DNA of 64,000 nucleotides from Phoronis australis. Its lineage: Eukaryota; Phoronida; Phoronidae. The stretch spans positions 1,043,277 to 1,107,276 of the forward strand of contig NMRA01000026.1 in assembly GCA_002633005.1 (NCBI GenBank), in the 5' to 3' direction. Below, piece by piece: positions 42,501-54,500 of this stretch. How positions within the stretch are numbered: position 1 is the stretch's first letter; each line of letters opens with the position of its first letter. Below the pieces are notes generated by a model that did not search any database, was not told where the DNA came from, and saw nothing but the letters and a program-made list of their open reading frames with translations. Position numbers and translations under genes: made by a program.

Positions 42501-45500
42501 ATGTTAAGAACACCTCCACATCACCTGTAGTTCTTGGCCATCAGTCACCTGTATCATGTGTTGAAGACACCTGTTTCAAAAGACCTCGCTATGTTTGCCT
42601 TTCAATTAGTAGATCAACAAGTTTTTTGAATGTATTGTTGGGTAAGCCACCATTGGAGTGTGAGAAGATGGCCCTTTGATTTCAGTCACTTGGGTCAGTG
42701 GTCAAAGGCAATCCATCAAAAGCGTTTGATTATGAGTTGAAATTTATTCTTATTTTTGAAATGTTGGAGCAACCTGCAAGTTAATTGGATCCTTTACACA
42801 TGGATGGTTGTGTCTTATAAAAATATAAAGTGTGCCGTTAAAAATTGCATTAGAGGAAATGCAATACCAACCTAGGATGCAATATGGTGGAGCGTTAGAA
42901 TTTTCTTTTTGGTGAATTTAAGACGGCAAAAAATAACTTTTAAGAAAATAATTGTTGTCTGTGTGGTTACGTTTTTACGTAACGTTTGGTAAACAGTTTT
43001 AACAATTTTCAGCAAATTAGGTTCTCCTTAGCTGAACAAATGGTAGTTTTAGTTCTTACTTTTACACCCAAATAATATAATTTTACCGCATTTGGAATAT
43101 CATAGGTGATTGAAGAACAAAAACTTGCCCGTGAACTTGTGACTCATTTCCATTCATTGGTTTTAGTTGGTGATTTTAAATATTTGTCATCGTTTCGTTA
43201 ATGGGATAGCAAATTATATATGTTTTGATGGATAATAACTGCAGACTCCACTGGGCTTGGTTATAACCACGGTAATTGAAAAATCAGAGTGTGGACGTTA
43301 AAAGTCAGGCATGTACATTTGAAAATAAGATTTTTTAGAAGTCATGATGGCGTTTACTTGGACTAAACTGAGCATGGGCATTAAAAAGGGAAATTTAGAA
43401 ACTTTGGAGACGGGTGTGAATGGAAACCCAGATGAGAACAGTAGTATTAGAAAACTCCTCAATATTGGCCATTGCTTGAAAATTAATTTATGATTTTCTT
43501 GGAATAATGACTCAAGACACATCTTTAATTTTGATGAATTTTTGGGAAATGTAATGAGATATATCTGTAGTTATGGAAATGGATTGACAAGAACTAGTGT
43601 CTGCTCTCAATAAAATGTAAAATATCACAATTATTGTGATATTTTACAACAAACTTCAGTGGACATCGTTTCTTGTTTCAACTCAAAATGTGTTGAATTA
43701 ACTCTCAGTTGCAATATAATGGCTTTGCGGATTGGGTTTGATCTAAAGTAGTTTACAAACATTTTAAGTATGTTAGCTGAAACACACCACACCACCACAT
43801 ATTGTGTATTTGAGGTTAGTTGACAGTTTACAAACCCTTGAACATCAACGTACCTAAACATGATCCTAATGCAAGTTTACTTCATCAAGTGTTAGATCAC
43901 TAATACCATGTTGCCTACTGGGTTGATTGGTCAGTAAATATGGATTGATCAAGTTAGATAAGAACTTAAAATTGCTTCCTGTCTGGCTAGCTATGGTGTA
44001 ATGTACAGGTTACACTCTGATCTTGCTATGGCCTCATGTTACATAGCTTCATGCAAAACTTAAGCAGATGATTTGTAACCAGACAAAATGATTAATTCCT
44101 TGGTTCCATTTAATTAAAGCTCGTTTGTGAATATGATCTATGGTTTAGTTTACATCAGATTGAATGTTCTCCTTTGTAAAAACTTGCTTGGCATTGGTAG
44201 TTTATGAGCTTGCAACCATCTTGGCTCTGCCTGTCTCTTAGCCCTGAGTCGTAAATCTGTTGATGTTTCGGTGGGAAATATGAAACGAATAGTACTAGCT
44301 GAAATCAACTGTATGAAATAATTAATTGTCGATGTTTGCACTTTGTAAAATAGATTTCAGTCTTGAACCTCTGGTGTCTGCAGTTTTCGGTATCAAACTA
44401 ATCTCAATCAATTTCTACAATGTGTATGGTATTAGTCTAAAATGGTTATAGTCACATATTTGGAGAACCAGTTTAGTGACTGTTATTTAATGGAAAAAAC
44501 TTGTGTATTTCTCAAACTGCGAAACACTTGTAAGTGATCGTTACTGCCATAACATTATATCGCATAAAAAATGTTGATGTGATTATCACAGACAGTAGCG
44601 TCACATTGACTACTTACTCATTCCACAGCAATAGGGGTGTTGACTAATGCACTAATCTTCTAAGATATTGACGACAAGAGCGATTAAATGAATCGGATTA
44701 GGTAAACAACACCAATAAATTGTCTTTAGTATAATCTATGGACGTACTAATTGGAAGCGTTCATCAATTTCCTGACCACTTTTTAAAACAATGCCTGACA
44801 ATGAGTAGTGACATCTAATGAGTCACTTTCAAAATACACCTAAGTGTTGAGGGCGCAAATCATGTTCTGTTAAAATTTTTATAACTTTGTTGTCAATAGT
44901 AAGAGCTGATTATGCTGCTTGGGTGGTTTTGATTATAGTTGATGTGTGTTCATTGTTTATGGCCAAGAGTTAATATGGTGACAGTTGTATTTGTTTGCAT
45001 AAACTATCACATTGTTTTAACTGTTAATGGTTGATAAGTCATTTCCTGGAGTGGTGGCTTTTCAAATGAGATCGTTTGAAAATTTCTGTTGTTCCTTTGC
45101 AAATCGACCCCTAATTGTTCCTTTTCAAAACCCTTTTTATAAATATCTTTGTTGTAAGTTTACAGTTTTCGATCTCATCTTTGTGTTGTCTTAGTCGTCT
45201 TTAAAACTGAACGGTCAGTAGTAGCACATAATATGACTAGCTTACAGTAGTTACATTGTTTCAAGATTTTTTTGTTTGATTCTTGGACTCAAAAATGTCT
45301 TGGTTTGTAGCACCCTAGCTAGTTGTTTATGTAAATATTAGAACAAAATGGTTCACTGGGTTATTCAGTTTCTAAGATGAGAGATCTGTTTTAACCAGCT
45401 CATGTTTTCATGAATATTTAATGGTAGATAGCTTTGTAGAGTTGTTTTAATTATTCAGATGTGTGGTGACTGCTGCCTGCTTCAAAGGCCTTTAATCAGC

Positions 45501-48500
45501 GTCAGGTTCATGTTTGAAGGAAATTGAAGGAACTGCCTGTGAGGCTGAAGACAGTGTCTTTATTGTTTGCTAGACATTTGCAATTGGAAGGACAAAATCT
45601 TGTTTGACATTGTGTACTAATCTAGTATCAGCTAGCCAACTGTAGTCAAGCTGAATAATGGGTGTGGTGCTTGACAACTTATTAGCATGCCTGGTGTTTT
45701 TGCCTGATGTTTTTGTTGACTGGTAGACGTTACCATTTCAACCTTTTCATTTCCGTTGTATAACTGGCTCATACGGTAACTAGTTTTTGTAAAATCAGTG
45801 AACATTTCAAGGGTACACATAGTGTTTTTGTGAGCACGCCTGAAGTCACAAAACACCCTTTTCAATGGTAGTGAAATCATTTGTTTCTTTGTTACTGTAA
45901 GAATTCTTAAATTTGGATTAAGAATAATTACCAAAATTTGTATTTTCCCCACTTTTCGCATCTTTGTTTATTGCTCAAAATTTCTTTAAATGATGTTTGA
46001 AGGCATGGTGACAAGAGATTAGAATATTTTTGACAAAATAAAATGTCAATTGTCTGGTATATTTTGTCATGGCAAACAAGATTTTTACTGTTTATGTTCT
46101 AAGACCTTATCGACATGTCTTTGTATTTAGCCTATTATTTACAAAACTTTAGATTTTAACTCAGCAAAAGTACATGTTTTATGAAAGAAGAAGGCTTGTA
46201 GAATTTGATTTTAGACTTTTTTACCAATCAGCCATGTATTAGTCAAACAAAAGTATAAGTAACACGACCTAATTTCAGTTCAAGATGAAATGTCAAAAAT
46301 GATGTTACAGTTTTCTGAATTACGTTTTTGTTTTATGCAACTTTGATTTTTTCGTAAAAATTGTAAATATTTCTGATAACCCCTCAAGCAAAAGCGGGTC
46401 ATTTTAAATCAATTCCTAACAGGTTTTTTGAGAACAGTGTATCAAGCATAGTATGCAAACTTTCAGGTGAACCCCATCAGCCATTTCTGATGTTGCGATA
46501 TTTGCCAAATTGAGACATTTTCTTTTGTCCTGTGTAGTCGTAGTTGTTCTAATTCTGAAATAGTGATTGCTATGCTGATCTGAGAAGGTGTTATTTATAG
46601 TGTATCGCTATGTACGAACATTTTGAACATTTGATATTCAGCAATTAGTTGTTGGGTGTCCCTGAGGAGTTAGAAATGTGATATGCATGAAAAAAACATG
46701 TGATTTATGGATGTTGCTGTAATGAAACTGTGTTTGGAGTGGCAATATTGAAACTTGGGCATTGTAATGTACCCACATGCCATGTCTATATTACATGCTT
46801 GTCGATTTATCTAACTGTCCCAAAGGAGCAAAGAATACGTAAGGAAATGACTTTACATGCCAAGAGGGTCACAAGAAACCGTTTTAAGTTAAATTTCATG
46901 GATTTACTGTGATATATAAAAAACAAGAAATGGCTTTTCATGCCAAGATACAGTAGTTTTTCAATGACACAACATTCAGTTTCAACTTAAATTTGATGAA
47001 TTTGCTATCATGTTAGGCAGAATCTTGCCATTATCAGACAAAAATAATCGCCAAAACTGGTCTTTTTCATTTTTCAAAGACTTGTAACATTGTTATGAAT
47101 AGCCACAATTTCTCAGTATCATTGTCTTGTGGTAGCTATGGTCCATATTTTTTATTTATTTGGTGCTACTAAATTCCATCTGTCAGTCATTTTGTGTCCT
47201 AAATTGGTTGTATAATTTTGCAATTTATTTTCTTCTGCAGGATGATGATTTGATGATTAATGTTAACTACAAAAAGAGTTATTAATGTAAAAACTTGTCC
47301 AGTTGACAGACCTGTGTACCATAGGCAAACAATTCGGATTTGTATAGAAAATTGGCTTGTAGTACGCAAATATGCAAGGCCAGACAAAAATATGCAAATT
47401 CAAAGAGTTGTTAGTAAGTTATTGATAAGCTAATAATAGAAAAGGAATAAGATTTTGAAATAGAACGTTGGCACCGAAATCAGAAACTTGCTCCGTTTCA
47501 TTCTAAATATAGCAAGATTATCAACGAATCGCAAGGCTTGTATGGATATTCATCGTCACCGGCCTTAATGACAACCAACAACTTCTATGGTTGGTGGATT
47601 GTTTATTTCATTCACTACTGGCTATCTCTGGCTAAATTCACACTGGTGCATATTCTGAGCTGGGAAAAAAATAGCTTGTGGGAGAAGGGAATGTCTGTTT
47701 TTGCCACGTTGTTCCAATGAATGGCAGTGTCTTATGAAAGGGACCGTTGAATTTATATTGCAAAGTTGTGTTGCGCATTGTTTTCTTGTGAACATGGTGA
47801 CCTAGCCTTGGTCGAATGCTAGCTTTGCACTGATTTGGATGAAAAAGGGCCAAATAAAATGTGACACAAAATTTGTGAAAACTACCCTCTTCCTTGAGTA
47901 AGCTAAATTATTTACTGATGTTAGAAAAATTGGCATTTTACTGTTATTCTGCTGCTAAGGTTGTGGAGCTATCTTATACGTCAGCTTTTGGCATCACGGT
48001 ACATAACGTCACCTATTGGTCTATTGGGAGCTCTACACACAGTGGTTCCTTGTTGTATTTTGACAGTAGTCTTCATCCAACCAGTTGGCCGGCTAAGGAT
48101 GACCGCACTGACTTTCGCGGCATGTCGAGCTGTCGGCAACAAACAGTCGTGGTTTTTTTAAGTGGAAGTGCGGTGGTGGGTGTTAATGAGTTTATAGGCA
48201 CTCACAATGAACAATTATGCTAAACTTTTTTGAATAGTTAAGATTATTTTGTCTGGTGTAAAACGCACTTTTTTGCAGATAAAGTTTTTGGTTAAGAAAC
48301 GAGCATAACTTTTGAAGCAAGGAACTGTTTGTTGTGTGTCCGACTTATCTTGATTTAGGGTATATTGAATCCTGTATTAACATTACTTAAGTTCAGTAGT
48401 TCTATAGATTAACTGGATCATTTCCCTTAGAGAGAATAGTGAAAATTGGTGAGGAAATCACTGCATGTGTTAAGTGTTGCAAAGGTAAGTAACGAGGAAA

Positions 48501-51500
48501 AGTGCCACCTGAACACAGTAGGCAAACATGCTGAGAAGTTCAAATTTTCAATGTTTGGTCAAAACGTGAAAATCTGCATGTATAAAAAATCTGTAAATCT
48601 GAAGAACGCAAATGCAGTTTTGGTGGTACGCAGGTCTCAGTTGACAGAAAAAATTACTAATTGTGCTCAAGATCAGAGCTTGTACCAAATTTTTGAAATA
48701 GGCAGTAAGTTGGTCATCCTAAATTCAAGAATTACAATCAGCAGCAAACGTTCATTCACCTCAATAGGTCCTTTCCTACTAACGTGGGCATGTCAATGTT
48801 TTGAGAAGTTGAGGTCAGTATAAATGGTTAACTTCAGTCCTGGATCGAAGTTAACAGCACCAGTTAACTTCGCAGTAAACAGGTGAATTTAGCAGTGGAG
48901 CGTTGTCGCTGCGGTGCAGTATGAACAGTCAACTCCAGTCTCATTGAAGTGATTGCCAGGGGCCATTGCTGTCGTCAACTATTAAAGGGCAGTGTTGTTG
49001 CTATTAGTTGCTTATGTGTTGTTCGAATAATCACCAATCAAATAAGAAATATGTTTTTGTCAATTAGCATGCGTAATTGTTCTCAAATTGTCACATTAAA
49101 AAAATCTTATCGTTCATGGGATGCATTAGTGCTACCTTGGAATTACTTCGATGATGACAGGGTCACCTACCGTTTATTTTAATGCTGTTAACTCCGGACG
49201 CTGGTATGAATGATTCAATTACCATAACTTTGCAGTTTATATCCACGCTCATACTGGAGTTAAGTTAGTATGAAAGGGCCTGATGTTATACACTATGTGG
49301 ATGTTTGAAAATATTGCATCAGTGGCTATACTAAGTGATACATAGTCTTGTTTTGCATGATAAACAAAGAAAGTGCTTTGAGGAATCAGCCCATAAAAGA
49401 GCAGTCATCAAATCTCGAGTAACTGACCAGAGCAGTGTAGCTCCACTTACAATTATTCATAAAATGGCCATCACTGTACCATATTGCATTTGATTTTTCC
49501 AACAAACAGTAAACCTCAAACTTTTAGCAAGATATGTTGTGTGTAAATATCAGGTACATAGAATGAAATATGCAATTTGTAATGTGATAGACCTTCAAAG
49601 GAGCAGCTAAAAATGGGCCATTGAAGGAACAGGCATCAGGCTCTAAATCTCATTCCTTGATGAGATCTCACAAAACACCAAATTTCAGAATGATCTGGCT
49701 GCACAAATCAATCTCAAAAAATCTTTTGGAGCAGCAGAGGTATGGTTCCACAAAACAAAAATTTAAAATGGCCGCCACAGCACCATCTTACATCCAATTT
49801 CATCCAAACATAATGCATCTCAAACTATGAATTTCATGCCGATCTTATATTAAATGTAAGTTGTATCACATGAGCAAAGAAACAAAAAACAAACAAACAA
49901 AACAATAATGAAAACAATTTGAAGAGCGACCGACACTGCAAAATCAACGGAATAAGTGAAAAGCACTCATTTTCAATTCAAAACTTTTAAAAAAAGACTC
50001 TAACTCAGTTGGCAGAGATAGCGATGCCATAACCTAACCACTTGACCATCAGATGTTGCTTGGCCATACTATTCAAATTTAAGCTATTTAAAATACAGTT
50101 TTTCACTATGAGTGTTTCGAATAAAAATGTGTAGTTAAAATTATGTAGGACCATATACAATGTCCAAATCTAGATAACTTTGAATTATCGTATTTTATAG
50201 AGGTCTGATCAGAAACTTTACATACTATTGCTTTATGCTCTGAAGATGCTGTGTGCAATTGTTTTGTTATTAATGTTCTTCTTTTGTACGAGGAGCTATC
50301 AAAAATAGGACATTTACAATTTTCTTTAAAAAATTACTTCAACGGAAAATTGAAATGATGTTTTTGGAAACTGTAACAGGAATTTTGAAGTCTTATCGTG
50401 AACATTAAATTTGTTCCTGTTATTGAAACCAATTTGTTTTGCTATCAGTGTATAGTTTTTCTTCACTTATTCGGTTCAAAATATGGTTGACAAGTGAAAC
50501 TCTATTTTATCAAATTTCTCCACAGAAAAAAACCTCGCTGTGTGCCATTTAGATCAGACAAAAATAGCATATGAGCAAACAAAATAACAAGTTTCAAGTA
50601 TGAATATTATGACAGAGTTATAGACTTAAGTTTTGTCAAATAAAAATATCAAATTGCTCTTTTAGATTCAGTGTCTCGTCTCTGCCACTGATCAAGTTGG
50701 AACATTTTGTTTCTCCTCTGTGGAAGATATAATTTGCCCAAGAAATCCTCTGGGTTATCCTCTTGTAATAAGGTTGGCCGATGATGGATAGTAATCAGTC
50801 AAATTGCATCTCTAAGACAGGATTTCAGGGGTTCATTATCCCTAGTAATGGGTTTAGCTGATTAGTTTGTGGGTGCTAAAGCACAGCTAATGGTGATGGG
50901 CAAAGAGCTGTCATTAGCCAATACAAACATTGTAGTCTACCATGAGGACTGTTGTGTCTAAGAGTGTAGGTGCAGATGCCAACTTGCTTTGTTTTAAAAT
51001 GGTGAAGATTAATTTTTTATAGGAATGAAGATTAATTTTTTATAGGAAAGATGGCTAACTAACGCTTGTAGCCCGTTCACAAACTGTTAAATGCGAACAT
51101 TTTGACTAGTAGCTGCTTTTGTAGCCAAACTGCTTACTTCAAGGGAACACTTGTGCACAGAATAGAGGCCTTGATTTATTGTTTGGTTAATTAATCACGA
51201 CTGTAAATAGATGTGCTTTGACAACTATTTTTGTTTTGAAAGCAGATTGGGGTGGTGATGAAACAAGTTGTATTACATGTTGTTTTAAATAACCGGACAG
51301 CATATAACTCCTGACAGGTGAAGTAGTTGATCAAAAAATCGTAAATCAAAACTCTTTGGTATTATTACTTCAAACAAGGTCAAGCTTGTAGCCCTGTATT
51401 GATTACTCTCACATAGTCCCTTGGTTCTGATCTAATGGCTTGCTCACCATGACCCTGTGGACCATGAGTGATGGCAGGCAGTACTGGTGAGAATGCACAT

Positions 51501-54500
51501 TATTGCAAGACCTGTCTCTTGAGGAGATTAATGGTTCTTGTTCTGTCAAGTGACTTTGATAAGCTCTTTACAAAATGTTTCAAAAATCCTAGTGCTATAT
51601 ATGGTATGAACATTATTGCAGATTCAGTCACTTAACCATGAACAAGGATATGAATATTTAGTGCAAATGACTCTCTTAATACTTTGTACATTCAGAAATT
51701 CCCAAATTGTTATGCATATGTCAGTGTCTACTAACATTACCAAAAGTCAATTTGTTTGGATGTTTCATCATTGAAAATGTCTTCACATTTATCTTTCATG
51801 GCTCCAATACTTTTTTTACCGATTATTCACAGGTGCATCCTGGCAGCTATTACTTATCCTTTGTGTTCAAACACTGGTTTAGTGGAATTAATTTCGTATG
51901 GGCTTCGTATTCAAAATCAGTTAAAGCAGAAAAAACCTCCTACAACAATTTTCTAATCCTCAATTGACTGAGTGCCTACCTATGAATGAAAATGAGGAGG
52001 TAGTGAGGCCTTAAGTTGGATAAGTGTCAATGTCATGGGTCGGAGTCCCACAGGGACATACTGCTGGACCCTTGAGTCAGGTCTCTAGCTCCTCAGCTTG
52101 GTTTTGTCTATATATTACTGGTAGTAAAGCAGAAATATAGTTCTGTATGATCAGTGCAATGGACCCACCTAGCAGCTTGGGCACGTCTAGTACAACGTGT
52201 ACCAGACCGCCAGCAATTATGTTTTTATGAATGAAAATGAGACACCTCCATGTTTAAAAGTTGCTGGTAAACTTCCCCGCCTGGAAACAATCTGATTGAG
52301 ACTCTGGCCTATATTTGTTTAACAATGTCATGTTACAAAAGAACATTTCATGAATTTTAAGGCCATGTAACCATCATGACTAAAATCAGGTGAAGCCATA
52401 GATGAGGTTGATGTGAATGCGATTGTTGCTGCTCAGAGATCCTCAAGCTTTATTTGTATGTTAGGCCAAGAAAGCACAACTGAGTGGTCTTTTTTATGCG
52501 CCCACATATTTATATGTGGACGCATTATGGTATCATCTCCGTCCGGCGTCCGTCCGTCCGGCGTCCGTCTGGCATCTGTACATCCGGCGTCCGCTGCTCT
52601 ATCTCCAAAACGCCTTGACATATGTTCATGAAATTTTGCACGTGTTCCTTCCGTGGATGGGACGGCATGCGCAAACTTTTGGACGGATCCAACTACCGGT
52701 GTGTCCCCTAGGGGCAATTTTAGTTTTTTACGTTTACCTCTGTATCTTCAAAAGTACTGAACTGATTTTCATAAAATTTGGCATATAGGCGCCTATTAGT
52801 AAGATGACGCTATCATTCCGGTTTTCAGATGGATTTGACGTAGTTTGCGCCACCTAGTGGCCATTTTTGCCGTTTTCGAGTCTTTTTTGCGTCCACCCCT
52901 CTGTCAACCAAACCGCTCAAATGATGTTTGTGAAAATTGGCATGTCTGTTGTTATTATGAAGTGGACGGCTGCCGATGATTTTTGGACGACTTCGACTAC
53001 TGTGACATTCAGATGGATCTGACCACTGGTGTGCCACCTAGTGGCAATTTTAATTTTTTTACGTTTACCTCTATGTTCAAAGGTCCTCAAAGTATTTTCA
53101 TAGAATGTGGCATAGAGGCATCTGTTAATGAGATGACGCTATCTCTCCGTTTTCAGATGGATTCGACCTAGTTTGCGCCACCTAGGGACCATTTTAACTT
53201 TTTTCGAGTCTGTTTTTTGGCGTCCATTCGTCTATCAACCAAACCGCTTTCAGGATAATTGTGAAAATTTGCATGTATGATTTTGCCATGAAGTGAACGG
53301 CTGACGACGATTTTCCGATTTTCCGACGAGTTCGACTACTTTGGCGCCTCCTAGTGGCAGTTGTTTTTTTTTGTGCTCATGGCTGTATCTATTAAACTGT
53401 TTGCAGGATCTTTACTTAATTTAGCAAGTGTAATAATATGATGTTGTCAATGGATGACGACGAATTTCGGACAGATCTGACCAGTGGTGTGCCCCCTTGT
53501 GGCAATTTTAGTTTTTTACGTTTACCAGTCTGTATCTTCAAAGGTCCTCAACAGATTTTCATAAAGTTTTGAATACAGGCATCTATTGGTGAGATGATGC
53601 TATCATCCTGTTTTTGGATGAATCGAGGTATTTTGCGCCACCTGGTGGCCATTTTTTGTTGTTTTCAAATCTTGCTTTTGGCATCCACCCCTCGATCAAC
53701 CAATCATTCCAGGTATGGTTTTGAAAATTGGCATATATGTTTTCAGTGTGAAGAGGACTACTGTGGCGCCTCCTAGAGGTAGTTTTGTTTTGCGCCCATA
53801 ATTGTATCTCCAAAACACACTGCAGGATCTTTATTAAATTTAGTAAGTGAATTTATATGAAGATAACGACAGACGACGACTTTCAGGCAGAAGGAATGGA
53901 CGCTGTGCCCACAAGTGGCAATTTCATTTTGTTCTGTTTTCCTTTGTTTCTCTGAAGTTCTTTGACAATTTTTATGAAATATGGCTTGTGCCCATTTTTT
54001 GATGGATTGTATGTTTTTGCGCCATCTAGTGGCCATTTTTATAATACAAATAAATAACCCCAAAAGCACACCTTTTGCGATGCATTCGTGGGCACATTTC
54101 AACGCTCGGCGTTGCTCTTGTTAGAAATGGAGTCAAAGGTTAAGTATATTTATTTGCAAATCTACCCGAGATGAGCAGAATTTTTTACTCGTCACTTGGC
54201 AAGTCATGGCATTTCAAACCTTTCCATTGTTTTTTGTTCTGTTGTTCAGATTTTCAACAAAAAAACGGGAAACCTTGGCTAAAATTGATCTGTGAGGAAT
54301 TTTTTTTTAGTTGGTGAGCGCAGGTCTAAAAATGAGTGGGGATCAAGACCAGAACAAAGTTTGCTTTTTTGGCCTTATAAGCTAAAAGAAGAGTGTTACA
54401 TTGCCTGAGACATTACAATCCTTCTTATGTTTCTTGTTGATGTTTAAATAACAATGTTTTCAACTGAATTAAAGTGGTTTCAACAAGAGTTTCAATCTTT

